From JBCBKL01 sp963922565 (lineage in GTDB: Bacteria > Pseudomonadota > Alphaproteobacteria > Rhodobacterales > Rhodobacteraceae), in assembly GCA_963922565.1 (NCBI GenBank), contig CAWUIQ010000003.1:58516-122515 (forward strand): a DNA stretch of 64,000 bases. The letters run 5' to 3'. The notes under the pieces were generated by a model. The model made no database searches and had not been told where the DNA came from. It saw only the letters and a list, made by a program, of their open reading frames with translations. Position 1 is the first letter of the stretch, and every line of letters begins with the position of its first letter. The translations under genes and the position numbers were made by a program. This document shows, piece after piece, positions 35,701 through 45,806 of this stretch.

Positions 35701-36765
35701 TCAGTTTGACGGTGGAAACCGCTCAAGCGGAAGGGCGGAAGGCATTAAGCGCAAAAGAACCGCTCTTAGCCTCTCCCAGAATGCGCCCAAAAACAGAAGT
35801 GCGATACCCAACAAAAGAACAGTTGTCGCGGCGCCTTCACTATCGAAAACGGTTGCTGCAAGGGCGACGACGTAACCGATTGCGGCGATCAGGAACGATC
35901 GGCGGTCGATGACTATCGCCACGATTGCAAAGATGGCCAGAACGATCAGCAACATGAACCGGGCGCTTTGGGCGTCGCTGTCCAGGATGGTGAGCGCGAT
36001 CGTGTTGACCAGTGCCGGGGCTGCAACAAGGTGAAGCCAGAAACCGTTGGCGGATCTTCTTGTCACCCGGTGCGGATCGCTCATGTCGAACCACATGGCC
36101 ATCAGAAAGACCACAATGCCGAGCGCCAAGGTGATCCATGCGAACGGCCCGCCTGCCGACAGCAGGAATAGTTCGCCGAAATCCTTGGGCGAACCGTTGA
36201 CCGTTGACGCGATCAACATGGCAACGACGAAAAGGCCCAAGGCAATCATGGCCATGGCAAAGGGAACGCGAAATCTTAGCCAGAATACAGCCAGAGCGAT
36301 GGTTGCCAGGAACATCGGCGCCGAAAGGCTGGAGAAATCCTCTTGGGCGACCATGACCGGGTGAGACAACGCGGCACTCAGACCGACAACAGCGTTTATG
36401 GCGAACATGATCGACAACGCGATAGCCGGTGCGACCATGCGGCGCCTTCTGATGAAGTATTCCGACAACGCCCAGATGATGACTGCCGCTATCCCCGCGG
36501 CGGTGGTGACCTGCGTCTCATAGTTGACGATTCTGGTGGTCATTGCCGCCGCGTTCACGCCGATCCAGCCAACAGCGAGGACGACAAAGCCCACGACGAT
36601 GAAGATCTCGTTGAAACCCTTGAAGAGCTCAAAAGGTTCGTCGCCCGGTGCCAGACCTTCGCGCGCTCCGCGGCGGCTGTGGGCGAGGCTCGCCAGATTG
36701 GCCGCCTGAGCCTCGGTCAGAACTCCAGCCGAAACCGCGGCTCGGAGATCGTCTTGCTCGATCAT
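35701..36765 (-). CDS. Multi-spanning membrane protein of unknown function between hslV and hslU
   Basis: 354 residues. A soluble N-terminus (about 1-50, including VLTEAQAANLASLA, reminiscent of DUF2157-type proteins) is followed by roughly ten hydrophobic segments up to residue 330. The ATG overlaps the hslV stop as ATGA and the stop is 11 bp before hslU, so it is translated within the hslVU operon. I see no catalytic motif. Membership in DUF2157 is a guess from the short N-terminal helical segment before the membrane part. Confidence 0.85.
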   Translation of the reverse strand: MIEQDDLRAAVSAGVLTEAQAANLASLAHSRRGAREGLAPGDEPFELFKGFNEIFIVVGFVVLAVGWIGVNAAAMTTRIVNYETQVTTAAGIAAVIIWALSEYFIRRRRMVAPAIALSIMFAINAVVGLSAALSHPVMVAQEDFSSLSAPMFLATIALAVFWLRFRVPFAMAMIALGLFVVAMLIASTVNGSPKDFGELFLLSAGGPFAWITLALGIVVFLMAMWFDMSDPHRVTRRSANGFWLHLVAAPALVNTIALTILDSDAQSARFMLLIVLAIFAIVAIVIDRRSFLIAAIGYVVALAATVFDSEGAATTVLLLGIALLFLGAFWERLRAVLLRLMPSALPLERFPPSN

Positions 36766-37319
36766 CCCGCGATCGTCTCCACGGTCAGGTTTCCATTTGT
36801 GTAGACGCAGATGTCAGCGGCGATCTCCATCGCACCGCGCGCGATGTCTTCGGCGCTCCGATCGCTCTCCATCAGGCCACGGGCCGCGGCGAGCGCGAAG
36901 TTACCGCCAGATCCAATGGCCGCGATATTGTGTTCGGGTTCAAGAACGTCGCCTGCCCCGGTAATGACCAGCAGCTCGCGGCCGTCCGAGACGATCAGCA
37001 TCGCTTCGAGTTTTTGCAGATACTTGTCCGTGCGCCAGTCTTTCGCCAGTTCAACGCTGGCCCGCGCGAGTTGCCCCGGCGTTGCTTCCAATTTCGCTTC
37101 GAGCCGTTCGAGCAGCGTGAACGCATCCGCCGTCGATCCGGCAAAACCTGCGACGACCTCAAAGCCACCGGGCGACAGGCGCCTGACCTTCCGAGCAGAC
37201 CCCTTGATCACGGTCTGGCCCAGCGAAACCTGACCGTCGCCGGCAATGACGACCTGCCCGTCTTTTTTGACGCCGATGATGGTGGTTCCGTGCCAGCCGG
37301 GAAAATCTTGAGTGGACAT
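36762..37319 (-). CDS. hslV: HslV, peptidase subunit of the HslVU protease
   Basis: N-terminal threonine peptidase. 185 residues from ATG 37319, which has GAGG upstream; the ATG at 37343 lacks one. The mature enzyme should begin at Thr12 in HGTTIIGVKKDG after propeptide removal. IAGDGQVSLGQTV and GSGGNFALAAARGL are conserved blocks. It is first in hslV / membrane protein / hslU. Confidence 0.96.
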   Translation of the reverse strand: MSTQDFPGWHGTTIIGVKKDGQVVIAGDGQVSLGQTVIKGSARKVRRLSPGGFEVVAGFAGSTADAFTLLERLEAKLEATPGQLARASVELAKDWRTDKYLQKLEAMLIVSDGRELLVITGAGDVLEPEHNIAAIGSGGNFALAAARGLMESDRSAEDIARGAMEIAADICVYTNGNLTVETIAG

Positions 37320-37407
37320 TTCCGCCTCGTGTTGCGGTGTCATCTTGTTGGATGCCAGAGCGCGAAAATTGGGGACCTAGATGACCGGCGATGCAGTCTT
37401 ATGGTTC

Positions 37408-37436
37408 AAAACGGAGAGCAATTCCGGTTGCTCCCC
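37408..37436 (-). terminator. Possible rho-independent terminator after trxA
   Basis: On the minus strand a stem of nine pairs with one mismatch (arms 37413-37421 and 37428-37436, 6-nt loop) is followed by GTTTT. It lies 24 nt beyond the trxA stop. Confidence 0.5.
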
Positions 37437-37459
37437 ATCTCTTTGCTTATAGCAGCGGA

Positions 37460-37780
37460 TCAGAGCGACTCTTCGATCCAGCTTTGAAGCTGCGCCTTGG
37501 GCCGCGCGCCTGCCAGGTTCGAAATGACCTGACCACCCTTGAAGAGGAACAATGCCGGGATGCCACGCACGCCCATCTGAGCCGGTGAGTCCGGGTTTTC
37601 GTCAACGTTGACTTTGACGATCTTCACCTTGCCCTCCATCTCGGTCGAGAGTTCTTCGAGCGCGGGGCCGATTTGTTTACAGGGGCCGCACCATTCGGCC
37701 CAGAAATCCACCACGACGGGGATATCGGAATTCTTCACTTCGCTTTCGAAGTCGGCATCTGTTACGGCGACGGTGGCCAT
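37460..37780 (-). CDS. trxA: Thioredoxin 1
   Basis: Cytoplasmic dithiol reductant. 106 residues, a complete thioredoxin fold with the active site FWAEWCGPCKQIGPAL (WCGPC, Cys near 31 and 34) and the cis-Pro in RGIPALFLFKGG. It is 38 bp downstream of addA on the same strand, so it may be transcribed from the long tsaE-addA string as well as from its own promoter. A hairpin follows the stop. Confidence 0.97.
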   Translation of the reverse strand: MATVAVTDADFESEVKNSDIPVVVDFWAEWCGPCKQIGPALEELSTEMEGKVKIVKVNVDENPDSPAQMGVRGIPALFLFKGGQVISNLAGARPKAQLQSWIEESL

Positions 37781-37818
37781 TGGACATCTCCAAAAAGGAT
37801 CTCGCTGAGGGCTGAAAC

Positions 37819-40800
37819 CTAGGAATGGTTTTGAACCGCGTCAAGATATGGCGCACCATCAAGCGCCGACGTCACCATATCGTTTGGGTATCGCACAAGT
37901 TTGGGCTTTGCCGTCCAAAGGATGGCCGTCGTAACGGTCCGTTCGGGATAGATCTGGGCCAATGCAAGAGCATAGGCGCCCAGCTGCCTCAGGATACCGT
38001 CTGGCGTATCTTTCGGATCGCCCGGGACAACCCGGTTCGTCTTGAAGTCGACGGCCAGTATTTCGTCGTCGCCAACGACCAGTTTGTCGATTGTGCCGCG
38101 AAGGCGGGTGCCGTTCAACTCTGCAACGATCGGAGCCTCGGACAACGTCCCCTTGGCGAAAAGAAAACCAAATTCTGGGGCCAAAAGGGTACTTTTTGCC
38201 TCTTCAAAGGCTTCGGTCTTCAGACCCTCAGCGATCTTATGTGTACCGGCGATGCGGTCGCACGCAGCCTGCCAGTTCCCGGATGACACAAACGGCAGGG
38301 TCTCAAGCAAACTGTGCACAAGCGTGCCGTATGATTTTGCATCCTCGCTCTCCAGCCCCTCACCCGGCAATGCTTTCGCGCCGCCCAGGTCTGATGGGTT
38401 CAAAACCTGCTTGCGCATTGGCTTTTCGGCATCTTTTGAAAACAGAGCGTCAAGTGGTGTCTCTTCTGCGCCTGCCTGCTCGGGCGATGATGGCAGGTGA
38501 CCGGACCAGTCGCCGAATTCATGACGCAGACCTTCTCCGGTTGGGCTGATGAAAGGTTTGGCGTCAACGCGCCCAAGGCCACCCCCTACGATCTGATGCC
38601 AGTCCTTGCCGTCCTTGGCCAACGTGCCCGCCGCCGCAACAATTAGCCATTTTTCTGCCCGCGTCAGCGCAACGTAAAGCAGCCTCAGGTTTTCTTCTTC
38701 CTGGCTGTTTCTGATGGCTTCAACCCGCTCTGTGACAACAGACGGCATTTCGTCTTTCGCAGGCTTCCAGATCGGCTTTGCGTCGAGGGTGATGACCTCG
38801 TCCCGAACCGTTTCTCGACGTTCTGCGCAGTCAGGCAGTATGACGATGGGTGCCTCCAAACCCTTTGCACCGTGGACGGTCATGACCCGGATCTGGTCAG
38901 TGGCCGAGTCGATCTGGCGTTTGATTTCCAGATCGTCGGTTTCGAGCCAGGAAAGAAAGCCAGTCAGGCTTGGCACGGCGTTCCGCTCATACGTCACCGC
39001 TTGGGCAAGGAGCGCGTCAATGCCGTCTTCCGCTTCCTGACCCAGCCGCGCAAGCAGCATGCGGCGGCGGTCGTGGCGGGTCAAAAGCCGCTCGATCAAT
39101 TCGTAGGGCCGCAGATAGTCGACCTTTTCGCGCAGGTCCCGCAAGACTGCGACAGTTTCCGGGTATGTCTCGGCTTTGGCAAAGACTGCGGGCCACAGAT
39201 CATCGGTCTGGCGATAGTGGGCGAGCTGAAAAAGATCCCGCTCGGTCCAGCCGAACAAGGGTGACCGCAACGCCGTCGCAAGGGAAAGGCTGTCTTGGGG
39301 CGTATCGAGAAACGCCAAAAACGCCGCGATGTCTTTGACGGCAGTTTCTGCGCCGACCCTCAGGCGATCAGTGCCTGCGATGGGAAGGTTGCGTGTTTTG
39401 CACGCGCGGATGATTTCAGAGAACAAACCGCGTCGCCGGCGCACAAGGATCAGAAAGTCACCGTACCGCACCCGTCGCGCCTGCCCGTGGCCCAGCGGGA
39501 GCTGTTCTGTTTCAACGATGAGTTCGATCTGTTGAGCGATGTGCTCGGCAAGAAGACTGTCGTGGTGCTTTGGACTGCGGCGGTCAACCGGATCCTCCCA
39601 GTCACCATCGTCCTCATCGTCCTGCTTGGGCAGGACCGGCCACCAATCGACACGACCGGGCATATCGGTATTGAACGCGATGTGATGCGTGGGGATGTCG
39701 AAACGCGCATTGCCGCTGCCGTCAAACACGGCATCGACGAGTGACAGGATCGCCTTGGACGAGCGAAACGAATAATCGAGTGTCAGTTCTTTGACGTCTT
39801 GGCCCGCACCACGAAACCGTTCCGACAGATCCCGCTGCATTCTGTCGAACTCACGCGGATCAGCACCCTGGAACGAATAGATCGACTGTTTCTTGTCGCC
39901 CACCACAAAGAGCGTGCGTGTAACCCCGGGTTTCCACCCTTCACCGCTTCCAAATTCTTCCGCCAGTTTCTCGATCACGCGCCATTGTGCCGGGCTGGTA
40001 TCCTGCGCTTCGTCGACGAGGATGTGATCGATGCTGCCGTCGATTTTGAAGCGAACCCAGTCGGCGGCTTCGGTTTCGGTCAACAGGGCCTGCGTACGAC
40101 TTATCAGGTCATCGAAATCCAGCCATCCACGCTGTGCCTTGGCCTGTTCGTATCGTTGCAGGAAGGCACGGCCAAACTGATGAAGCGCGACGGTCCTTTC
40201 CGCCGCGAGCAACGCCAACCTCCGATCGCGCGCGCCTTCGACCTGACGCATCAGATCTTCGACCTGCGGCATAAGCGCGGGAACCCTCTTTCTGGTGTTT
40301 TCAGTCGGAAACTTACCAATTTTTGCTGAGAAAGGGCTCTTGGCGTTTGATCCCGTTAAAAAAACGGCCTCAAGGATTGCCAAAGCTTCGAAATCCAGAT
40401 TGCCGATCTTGGTGAGTTTTCCGGCCGCCCGAACATCGTTGGGAGAGCCGGCTTCGAGGGCTTGTTTCAAGTCGTTGAGCAGTGCGCGGGTGTCTTCAGA
40501 AAAGCTTTGCGCCAGAAGAGCGTCTTTGGTCAGGGTCGCAGGTTGGCCAAACAGCTCCAGCGCTTTGGCTCCATCAAGGGGCTGCGCAAACCCGTCTCTC
40601 ATCCGCACGATCTTGTCGGTCAGCGCTGGGAAATCGGAAACGCCGCAGGACCTAGCGACGTCCGTCACAAGAGCAGCGTCGGACCCTTCGGCCATTTGAT
40701 CGACGATTTCGCCCCGTAACAGCTCCGCTGCTCTCTCATCAATCTCGGTAAACTGGGGATTAACCCCGGCTTCGAGCGGGAATCGTCGCAGCAGCGCCGC

Positions 40801-41184
40801 GCAGAATGAGTGGATGGTCTGGATCTTAAGACCGCCCGGCGTTTCGACCGCGCGGGCAAACAGCGTGCGCGCGCGTTCCAGTTTGCGGCCGCTCAGATCG
40901 ATATCGGCACCCAGTTGGCGCAGCGCGTCCGACAGCGCTGCATCGTCCAGCATCGCCCAGTTGCCCAGACGCCTGAACAGACGGTTTTCCATCTCGGACG
41001 CGGCGGCTTTGGTATAGGTCAGGCACAGTATGTGCTGCGGATCCACTCCTTCGAGGAACAGCCGGGCGACGCGATCCGTCAAAACCCGCGTTTTTCCCGA
41101 CCCAGCATTTGCCGACAACCATGTCGATCGGTTTGGATGGGCGGATTCAATCTGCCTCAGGGTGGCATCGTCGAACTGTTTCAT
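37819..41184 (-). CDS. addA: Double-strand break repair helicase AddA
   Basis: Helicase-nuclease subunit of AddAB, which processes DNA double-strand ends for RecA recombination. 1121 residues from ATG 41184, which overlaps the addB stop as ATGA. UvrD-type helicase: Walker A ANAGSGKTRVL near residue 26-36, HILVDEAQDTSPAQW (motif II) and DYSFRSSKAIL (motif IV). The C-terminal nuclease domain has ILAVDFKTNRV, the PD-(D/E)XK core. This is the alphaproteobacterial AddA type. Confidence 0.96.
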   Translation of the reverse strand: MKQFDDATLRQIESAHPNRSTWLSANAGSGKTRVLTDRVARLFLEGVDPQHILCLTYTKAAASEMENRLFRRLGNWAMLDDAALSDALRQLGADIDLSGRKLERARTLFARAVETPGGLKIQTIHSFCAALLRRFPLEAGVNPQFTEIDERAAELLRGEIVDQMAEGSDAALVTDVARSCGVSDFPALTDKIVRMRDGFAQPLDGAKALELFGQPATLTKDALLAQSFSEDTRALLNDLKQALEAGSPNDVRAAGKLTKIGNLDFEALAILEAVFLTGSNAKSPFSAKIGKFPTENTRKRVPALMPQVEDLMRQVEGARDRRLALLAAERTVALHQFGRAFLQRYEQAKAQRGWLDFDDLISRTQALLTETEAADWVRFKIDGSIDHILVDEAQDTSPAQWRVIEKLAEEFGSGEGWKPGVTRTLFVVGDKKQSIYSFQGADPREFDRMQRDLSERFRGAGQDVKELTLDYSFRSSKAILSLVDAVFDGSGNARFDIPTHHIAFNTDMPGRVDWWPVLPKQDDEDDGDWEDPVDRRSPKHHDSLLAEHIAQQIELIVETEQLPLGHGQARRVRYGDFLILVRRRRGLFSEIIRACKTRNLPIAGTDRLRVGAETAVKDIAAFLAFLDTPQDSLSLATALRSPLFGWTERDLFQLAHYRQTDDLWPAVFAKAETYPETVAVLRDLREKVDYLRPYELIERLLTRHDRRRMLLARLGQEAEDGIDALLAQAVTYERNAVPSLTGFLSWLETDDLEIKRQIDSATDQIRVMTVHGAKGLEAPIVILPDCAERRETVRDEVITLDAKPIWKPAKDEMPSVVTERVEAIRNSQEEENLRLLYVALTRAEKWLIVAAAGTLAKDGKDWHQIVGGGLGRVDAKPFISPTGEGLRHEFGDWSGHLPSSPEQAGAEETPLDALFSKDAEKPMRKQVLNPSDLGGAKALPGEGLESEDAKSYGTLVHSLLETLPFVSSGNWQAACDRIAGTHKIAEGLKTEAFEEAKSTLLAPEFGFLFAKGTLSEAPIVAELNGTRLRGTIDKLVVGDDEILAVDFKTNRVVPGDPKDTPDGILRQLGAYALALAQIYPERTVTTAILWTAKPKLVRYPNDMVTSALDGAPYLDAVQNHS

Positions 41185-44132
41185 TCGACCCGAACCAGTT
41201 CGATCGGATCGCTGGCGCTCCACTCACCGTATCGCGAAAGCTGATCGAAATCGCTCTCGTCCTGTTCGGATCGCATGGCGCGTCGCGCGGCATATCCCTG
41301 ATCGTGTTCCAGATATCGACAAAGCAGCGCATCGAGCTTGGCAAGCACTTCTTTCGGCGGTTCGTCTACCAAGGGGGCGGCACTCAGCTTTCCATGCCCA
41401 CCCAGCCCGACAAATACGGCATCACGAACTGGCCTGACGCCCAAATCACCGATCCCGCCGTTTTCAAGGATCGCGGCCTCGATCAACAGCTGCTTGTCAA
41501 AATGGCGCTGTTCTGGCCCGGTCGGTGGCGCCCCGCTTTTGTAGTCGTAGATGATCGCCTGACCGGCCTCGTCCAAATCGATCCGATCAGCGCGGCATTC
41601 GATTTCGATGTTGGATTTGGCCAAGGTCAGCGCACCCTTGGCTTCGTGCTCAAGTGCTGCTGGTCGGGCTTGTTGTTGCCGCTCTCTTTCGCCTTCCACA
41701 AACCAATCTGCGATCCGTTCCAGACGTGCGAGCCATACCGCGCGGGCTGTTGGCCAAGGTACAGTTTCGTCCAGCGTTTGGTGGGCAAGGCGGAGAAAGT
41801 GATCGCGTCCAAGATTGCCGGGCTCCTTCAGGACCGATCGCACAAATCGTTCGAGAAAGAGGTGATTGACGGTGCCCCGTTCTAGCGCGCTCGGGCTTGG
41901 AACGAGCGGGTTCAGCGCCCTGAGCCTCAGGGAATGCCGTGCATAGACCGCGTAAGGGTTGCGTATCAGGGTTTTGATTTCCGTCACGGCCAGCTTGCGC
42001 GGACGTGCCTCAAGCGGTGGGCAAGGGGCGGGTCGCCTTGCTCTTTCAACGGGATCAGTCCGTTCAAGTTGCCGAACTTTGGTCAGCCAAACGTCGCCTC
42101 GCGCCGCCATGGCCTCCCACGCGGCCCGGCCGCCTTGGTTTTCCAGACCCGACATCAGGTTTTGCAACCTGTTGATCCAGCGCGAAGGCACTGTTTCGGC
42201 TTCATCAGAGCGGATGGATCGCGTCAGCCAAACTTCGGGTGCTGCCACGGCTTGTTGGTAGTCATGGGCGGCCAAACCGATCCGCGCTTCGGGCAGCGGC
42301 AGACCGGCCTGTTGACGCATTTGGCGGTTTAGCCATGGATCGGGGTTTGGTGCTTCGGGCCATGTCCCTTCGTTCAAACCGCCTAGGATGACCAGATCGG
42401 CACCCTGCACGCGCGCCTCGAGCGTGCCCCAGATCATGATGCCGGGATAGGGCGTATCTGCATCGCGCACGACCTCGCGGGAGAGCAAAGCGTTTACCAA
42501 GTCGTGGTATTCGACCCCGCTCATGGGGGTGCTGTGCTTGGCGTCGTCTGCTAGGGCAGTCATGACAGCCGCCGCCTTTTCACCGTCGTTTCGGGACCAA
42601 AGGCCACTTTGTCCCGCGCCAGGGCCATCGGCGAGTTCATTCGCTGTCGCTAGATGTAAACGAACCCAATCTTCCAGCGGTCGCTGCTGATCGCTGTGCC
42701 GACCGCAGATGATGGTTGTCACCCAATGCGCCCAGTCGACCATGTCTTCGACGTCTTTGTGCGTGATCTTCTGGGCCGTTTCGACAATCTTTTCCGCAGT
42801 CGGATACGGCAACCCGTCGCGGCGCATTCGGAGCTCAAGTCGTTGGGTACGAAGCTGGTGCACGTTCCGGTCCGAACCCGAATGGGTCAGCGGATGTTTC
42901 AGCAAAGAAAGCAAGGCCTGCGCATCAAGTCGATGCGCGAGCAGTCCGGCAACCTGTCGTAAAAACCGCCCCGGCGGTGACAGGTGCAGTGGCAAGCCCG
43001 CACTATCATCGGGGATGATGCCCCATCGATCGAGCGCCGCTGCCACCTGGCGTGTCAGATTTCGATCCGGTGTGATGAGGGCGGCGCTTTGGCCATCTTC
43101 GGCCGCTTGCCGCAGACGCATGGCGATGGCCAATGCCTCGGTTCGGGGACGGTCCGCTTGAAGGACAGTGATTCCTGATGTTGCGGCGTCATGATCGGTC
43201 AGTTCTGGACCTTCCCGCCGCCATGCGTCAGTCACCGGAGCCGGTCGAAGTGACAAGGAAACGAGCCGGTTGCGTTCGGGTGAAACCGGCTGTCTATCCA
43301 GCCATGCAGGGATTGCGGTTGGGTCGACACCCAAGGCATCGCCAACCTTCTGGAATCTGAATTGTGAATGGTCTGATGCCGTGAGCGGGTCCTTGAGTTC
43401 GGACCAGACCGTTTTGGGCAAATGAAAGTCGAAGCCGGGCAGGATCACCGCGCCATTGGGCAGATTGGCGACGGCCTTCATCAGCATCAGCGTCGGCGCA
43501 CGCGAGCCGGTCGAGCCGGCAACAATGATAGGATCGAGGGGCGGCTCGTCTTTCCATCGTCTCGCCAGATGTTCGATCAGCTGCCTCTGACGGCCTTCGG
43601 GGTCGGGTGCTGTCTGCGTCGCGTCGATGTAGCGTTTGGCGATATCGACAAAGGCCTTCGTGTTTGTCCAATGTCCCGAAATCGAACCCACGTCGATGTC
43701 GTTGATAGCGTGAGCATTAATGCCTTCGCTTTGCATTTCATCAATCAAGGTCGCAAGGCTGTCTGCCAGATCGAAAAGTGAGGAACGTGGCGCCGGATTG
43801 TCGAGGCGATCCAGTAGCTTTTCGACCAGCTCCCTGAGCTCCAGTCGACGCCGCAGAAACGAATGCGACGGCGGCACCAGAAAATCCGGGGCCAGCGTAC
43901 CAAGGTCAGCGAGGGTCAGGATCTTGGGCAAAAGCCTCGCGGGGCCGTCATCAAACAGCGCGGTCAGGCGCCTTGCCATTCGGCGTGTGTTGACGATCAG
44001 GGTAGCGCGCGCCCAAGTCTCGGGCGGTTCCTCATTTAGCCGGCGGCCGAGCCCATCGATGACGGCCCTGGCGAAATCGACACCGGGTGGCAAGCCAAAT
44101 AGGCGGGGTTCATCCTCAAGAAACATTGGCAC
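41181..44132 (-). CDS. addB: Double-strand break repair protein AddB
   Basis: Second subunit of AddAB, with an inactive helicase-like fold and a nuclease domain. 983 residues. The C-terminal nuclease core is QAIIYDYKSGAPPTG near residue 880. The N-terminal region lacks a clear Walker A, as in alphaproteobacterial AddB. Its start overlaps the murU end by 17 bp, and its stop overlaps addA, tying recombination repair to the upstream cell-wall genes at the transcript level. Confidence 0.93.
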   Translation of the reverse strand: MPMFLEDEPRLFGLPPGVDFARAVIDGLGRRLNEEPPETWARATLIVNTRRMARRLTALFDDGPARLLPKILTLADLGTLAPDFLVPPSHSFLRRRLELRELVEKLLDRLDNPAPRSSLFDLADSLATLIDEMQSEGINAHAINDIDVGSISGHWTNTKAFVDIAKRYIDATQTAPDPEGRQRQLIEHLARRWKDEPPLDPIIVAGSTGSRAPTLMLMKAVANLPNGAVILPGFDFHLPKTVWSELKDPLTASDHSQFRFQKVGDALGVDPTAIPAWLDRQPVSPERNRLVSLSLRPAPVTDAWRREGPELTDHDAATSGITVLQADRPRTEALAIAMRLRQAAEDGQSAALITPDRNLTRQVAAALDRWGIIPDDSAGLPLHLSPPGRFLRQVAGLLAHRLDAQALLSLLKHPLTHSGSDRNVHQLRTQRLELRMRRDGLPYPTAEKIVETAQKITHKDVEDMVDWAHWVTTIICGRHSDQQRPLEDWVRLHLATANELADGPGAGQSGLWSRNDGEKAAAVMTALADDAKHSTPMSGVEYHDLVNALLSREVVRDADTPYPGIMIWGTLEARVQGADLVILGGLNEGTWPEAPNPDPWLNRQMRQQAGLPLPEARIGLAAHDYQQAVAAPEVWLTRSIRSDEAETVPSRWINRLQNLMSGLENQGGRAAWEAMAARGDVWLTKVRQLERTDPVERARRPAPCPPLEARPRKLAVTEIKTLIRNPYAVYARHSLRLRALNPLVPSPSALERGTVNHLFLERFVRSVLKEPGNLGRDHFLRLAHQTLDETVPWPTARAVWLARLERIADWFVEGERERQQQARPAALEHEAKGALTLAKSNIEIECRADRIDLDEAGQAIIYDYKSGAPPTGPEQRHFDKQLLIEAAILENGGIGDLGVRPVRDAVFVGLGGHGKLSAAPLVDEPPKEVLAKLDALLCRYLEHDQGYAARRAMRSEQDESDFDQLSRYGEWSASDPIELVRVE

Positions 44133-44811
44133 TTCGCAACATGTCTTCGGCCAGTTCTATGTTGGCTGGGCGGCCGACGTCGCACCACAATCCTTGGTAC
44201 TCCACACCATAGAGACCGCCATCTGCCATGATCTGATCCCAAACGACGTTGAGCGAAAAGGCCGGGTCTTTGATCGTGCAAAGCCGATCCGTTTTCATGA
44301 TGTGTACGCCGCCAAAGACTTGCGGACCCCCGCGGCGAAGCCGTCCGTCGGCCGCTATGGAAAAGTCGCCCGGCGTTTCTCGACCAAGTACGTTGTCCAT
44401 GGGGACACATACCAGCAATGCCTCCATCTGCGCAGGGTCCCAGGCCCGCAGCGCATAGGTGATCGGATTGGGACCCCGCCAAATGGCATCGGGGTTCATG
44501 GTGATAACCGGACCTTTTCCAAGCATCGGCAGCGCGTTTTTGAGCCCGCCGCCAGTATCGAGAATGGATGGAGCTTCGACGATCGTCTTCACCGAAGAAT
44601 TCGCAAGGTGCGCTTCAAGCATCTCGTGAAGGTGGTGAAGGTTGACGACTATTCGCTGCTGCTTCGCTTCGGCCGCAAGACCAAGTGCGCGGTCGATCAG
44701 CGTTTGACCTGCTACTTCCAGCAACGGTTTCGGCCGATCGTCGGTGAGGGGCCGCATGCGTGTTCCGAAACCGGCCGCAAAGATCATCAGTGCATCGGGA
44801 CGGTCGTGCAT
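44116..44811 (-). CDS. murU: Nucleotidyltransferase, probable N-acetylmuramate 1-phosphate uridylyltransferase
   Basis: 231 residues of a sugar-nucleotide pyrophosphorylase fold: FAAGFGTRMRPLTDDRPKP at the N-terminus is the nucleotide-binding signature, followed by NLHHLHEM and ILDTGGGLKNAL. The kinase next to it (AmgK type) makes MurNAc-1-phosphate from recycled MurNAc in the route that bypasses MurA, and MurU then makes UDP-MurNAc. Assignment rests on domain plus this gene pair. It overlaps amgK by 25 bp; an ATG at 44787 is the alternative start. Confidence 0.85.
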   Translation of the reverse strand: MHDRPDALMIFAAGFGTRMRPLTDDRPKPLLEVAGQTLIDRALGLAAEAKQQRIVVNLHHLHEMLEAHLANSSVKTIVEAPSILDTGGGLKNALPMLGKGPVITMNPDAIWRGPNPITYALRAWDPAQMEALLVCVPMDNVLGRETPGDFSIAADGRLRRGGPQVFGGVHIMKTDRLCTIKDPAFSLNVVWDQIMADGGLYGVEYQGLWCDVGRPANIELAEDMLRSANVS

Positions 44812-45806
44812 GTCTCTCTTAGGCGGTCAAGAACCGCTTTGTCAGGCGTTGGAAGATGTTCGAAAACTTGTGATTTGATCGGCCCGAGTCCCGGGTGTTC
44901 CAGGCATGTTTCGATATGGCCCCATACTCGTGGGATGAATTCGATATAGCGCGGTTTGCCATGGGACATGGCCAGCCGTGCAAACACGCCCAGGATCCTG
45001 AGATTTCGTTGAAGGCCAAGGGCGGCACAGGCGAAGCGGAACTCGTCCTCATCCGCGCCCGAGCTGGTCAGGTATCGGTCCACCATCTCCTGTTGCAGCG
45101 GTGTTGGGACGTCGCGACGGGCGTCTTGCAGGATGGAAACCAGGTCATAGGCCGGGTGGCCCAATAACGCGTCCTGAAAATCCAACAGGCCAACGCGTGC
45201 GATCCCGTCGCGTTGAGGCAACCAGATCAGATTGTCCGCGTGGTAGTCACGCTGGATAAGAACGCCGGGTACGCGATCCAGGGGCGTCAGCAGGTCTTTC
45301 AGATCCCGTTCAAAACGGCTTTGCACGCTTTGGTCAACCGGGCCTGCGGCGCCGCGCGCATACCAGTCGAATGCAAGAAGCGCCAGTTCAGTCATTAGGG
45401 CCGCGTCATAGCGCGGCAGGTTGGGTGGATCATAGCCGTGTAACTTAACCAGCACATCAACCGCCGCCTCATAAAGGGTTGTTTCGATTGATGGCTCTTC
45501 AACCAGCACATGGCTGAAAAGGTCATCGCCCAAATCCTCCAGCAGCAGAAAGCCATTTGATGGATCCTGAGCGAGGATTTTGGGAGCAGAAAACCCCAGG
45601 TTCTTTAGGTGTTGTGCGATCCTGACGAATGGTTTGACATCCTCGCCCTTGTCAGGTGGCGCATCCATCAGAATGCAGGTCTCGGTCAGCTTGGTCAGGC
45701 GATCGTATCTACGGTTTGACGCATCGCCAGCGACGGGTACGGACTCAGCCGTTGCCCATCCATTCCTGTCGATAAAGGTTCGCCTTTGCGCATCGCGATC
45801 AGTCAC
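44787..45806 (-). CDS. amgK: Aminoglycoside-phosphotransferase-fold kinase, probable AmgK (MurNAc/GlcNAc anomeric kinase)
   Basis: 339 residues from GTG 45806. Kinase residues are visible: ILMDAPPDKGEDVKPF in the N-lobe, LIQRDYHADNLIW (Brenner-type HxxN with catalytic Asp) near residue 200 and GLLDFQDALLG (metal-binding D). Paired with murU it would recycle cell-wall amino sugars and reduce dependence on MurA, the fosfomycin target (family knowledge). It overlaps tsaE by 8 bp. Confidence 0.86.
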   Translation of the reverse strand: MTDRDAQRRTFIDRNGWATAESVPVAGDASNRRYDRLTKLTETCILMDAPPDKGEDVKPFVRIAQHLKNLGFSAPKILAQDPSNGFLLLEDLGDDLFSHVLVEEPSIETTLYEAAVDVLVKLHGYDPPNLPRYDAALMTELALLAFDWYARGAAGPVDQSVQSRFERDLKDLLTPLDRVPGVLIQRDYHADNLIWLPQRDGIARVGLLDFQDALLGHPAYDLVSILQDARRDVPTPLQQEMVDRYLTSSGADEDEFRFACAALGLQRNLRILGVFARLAMSHGKPRYIEFIPRVWGHIETCLEHPGLGPIKSQVFEHLPTPDKAVLDRLRETCTTVPMH

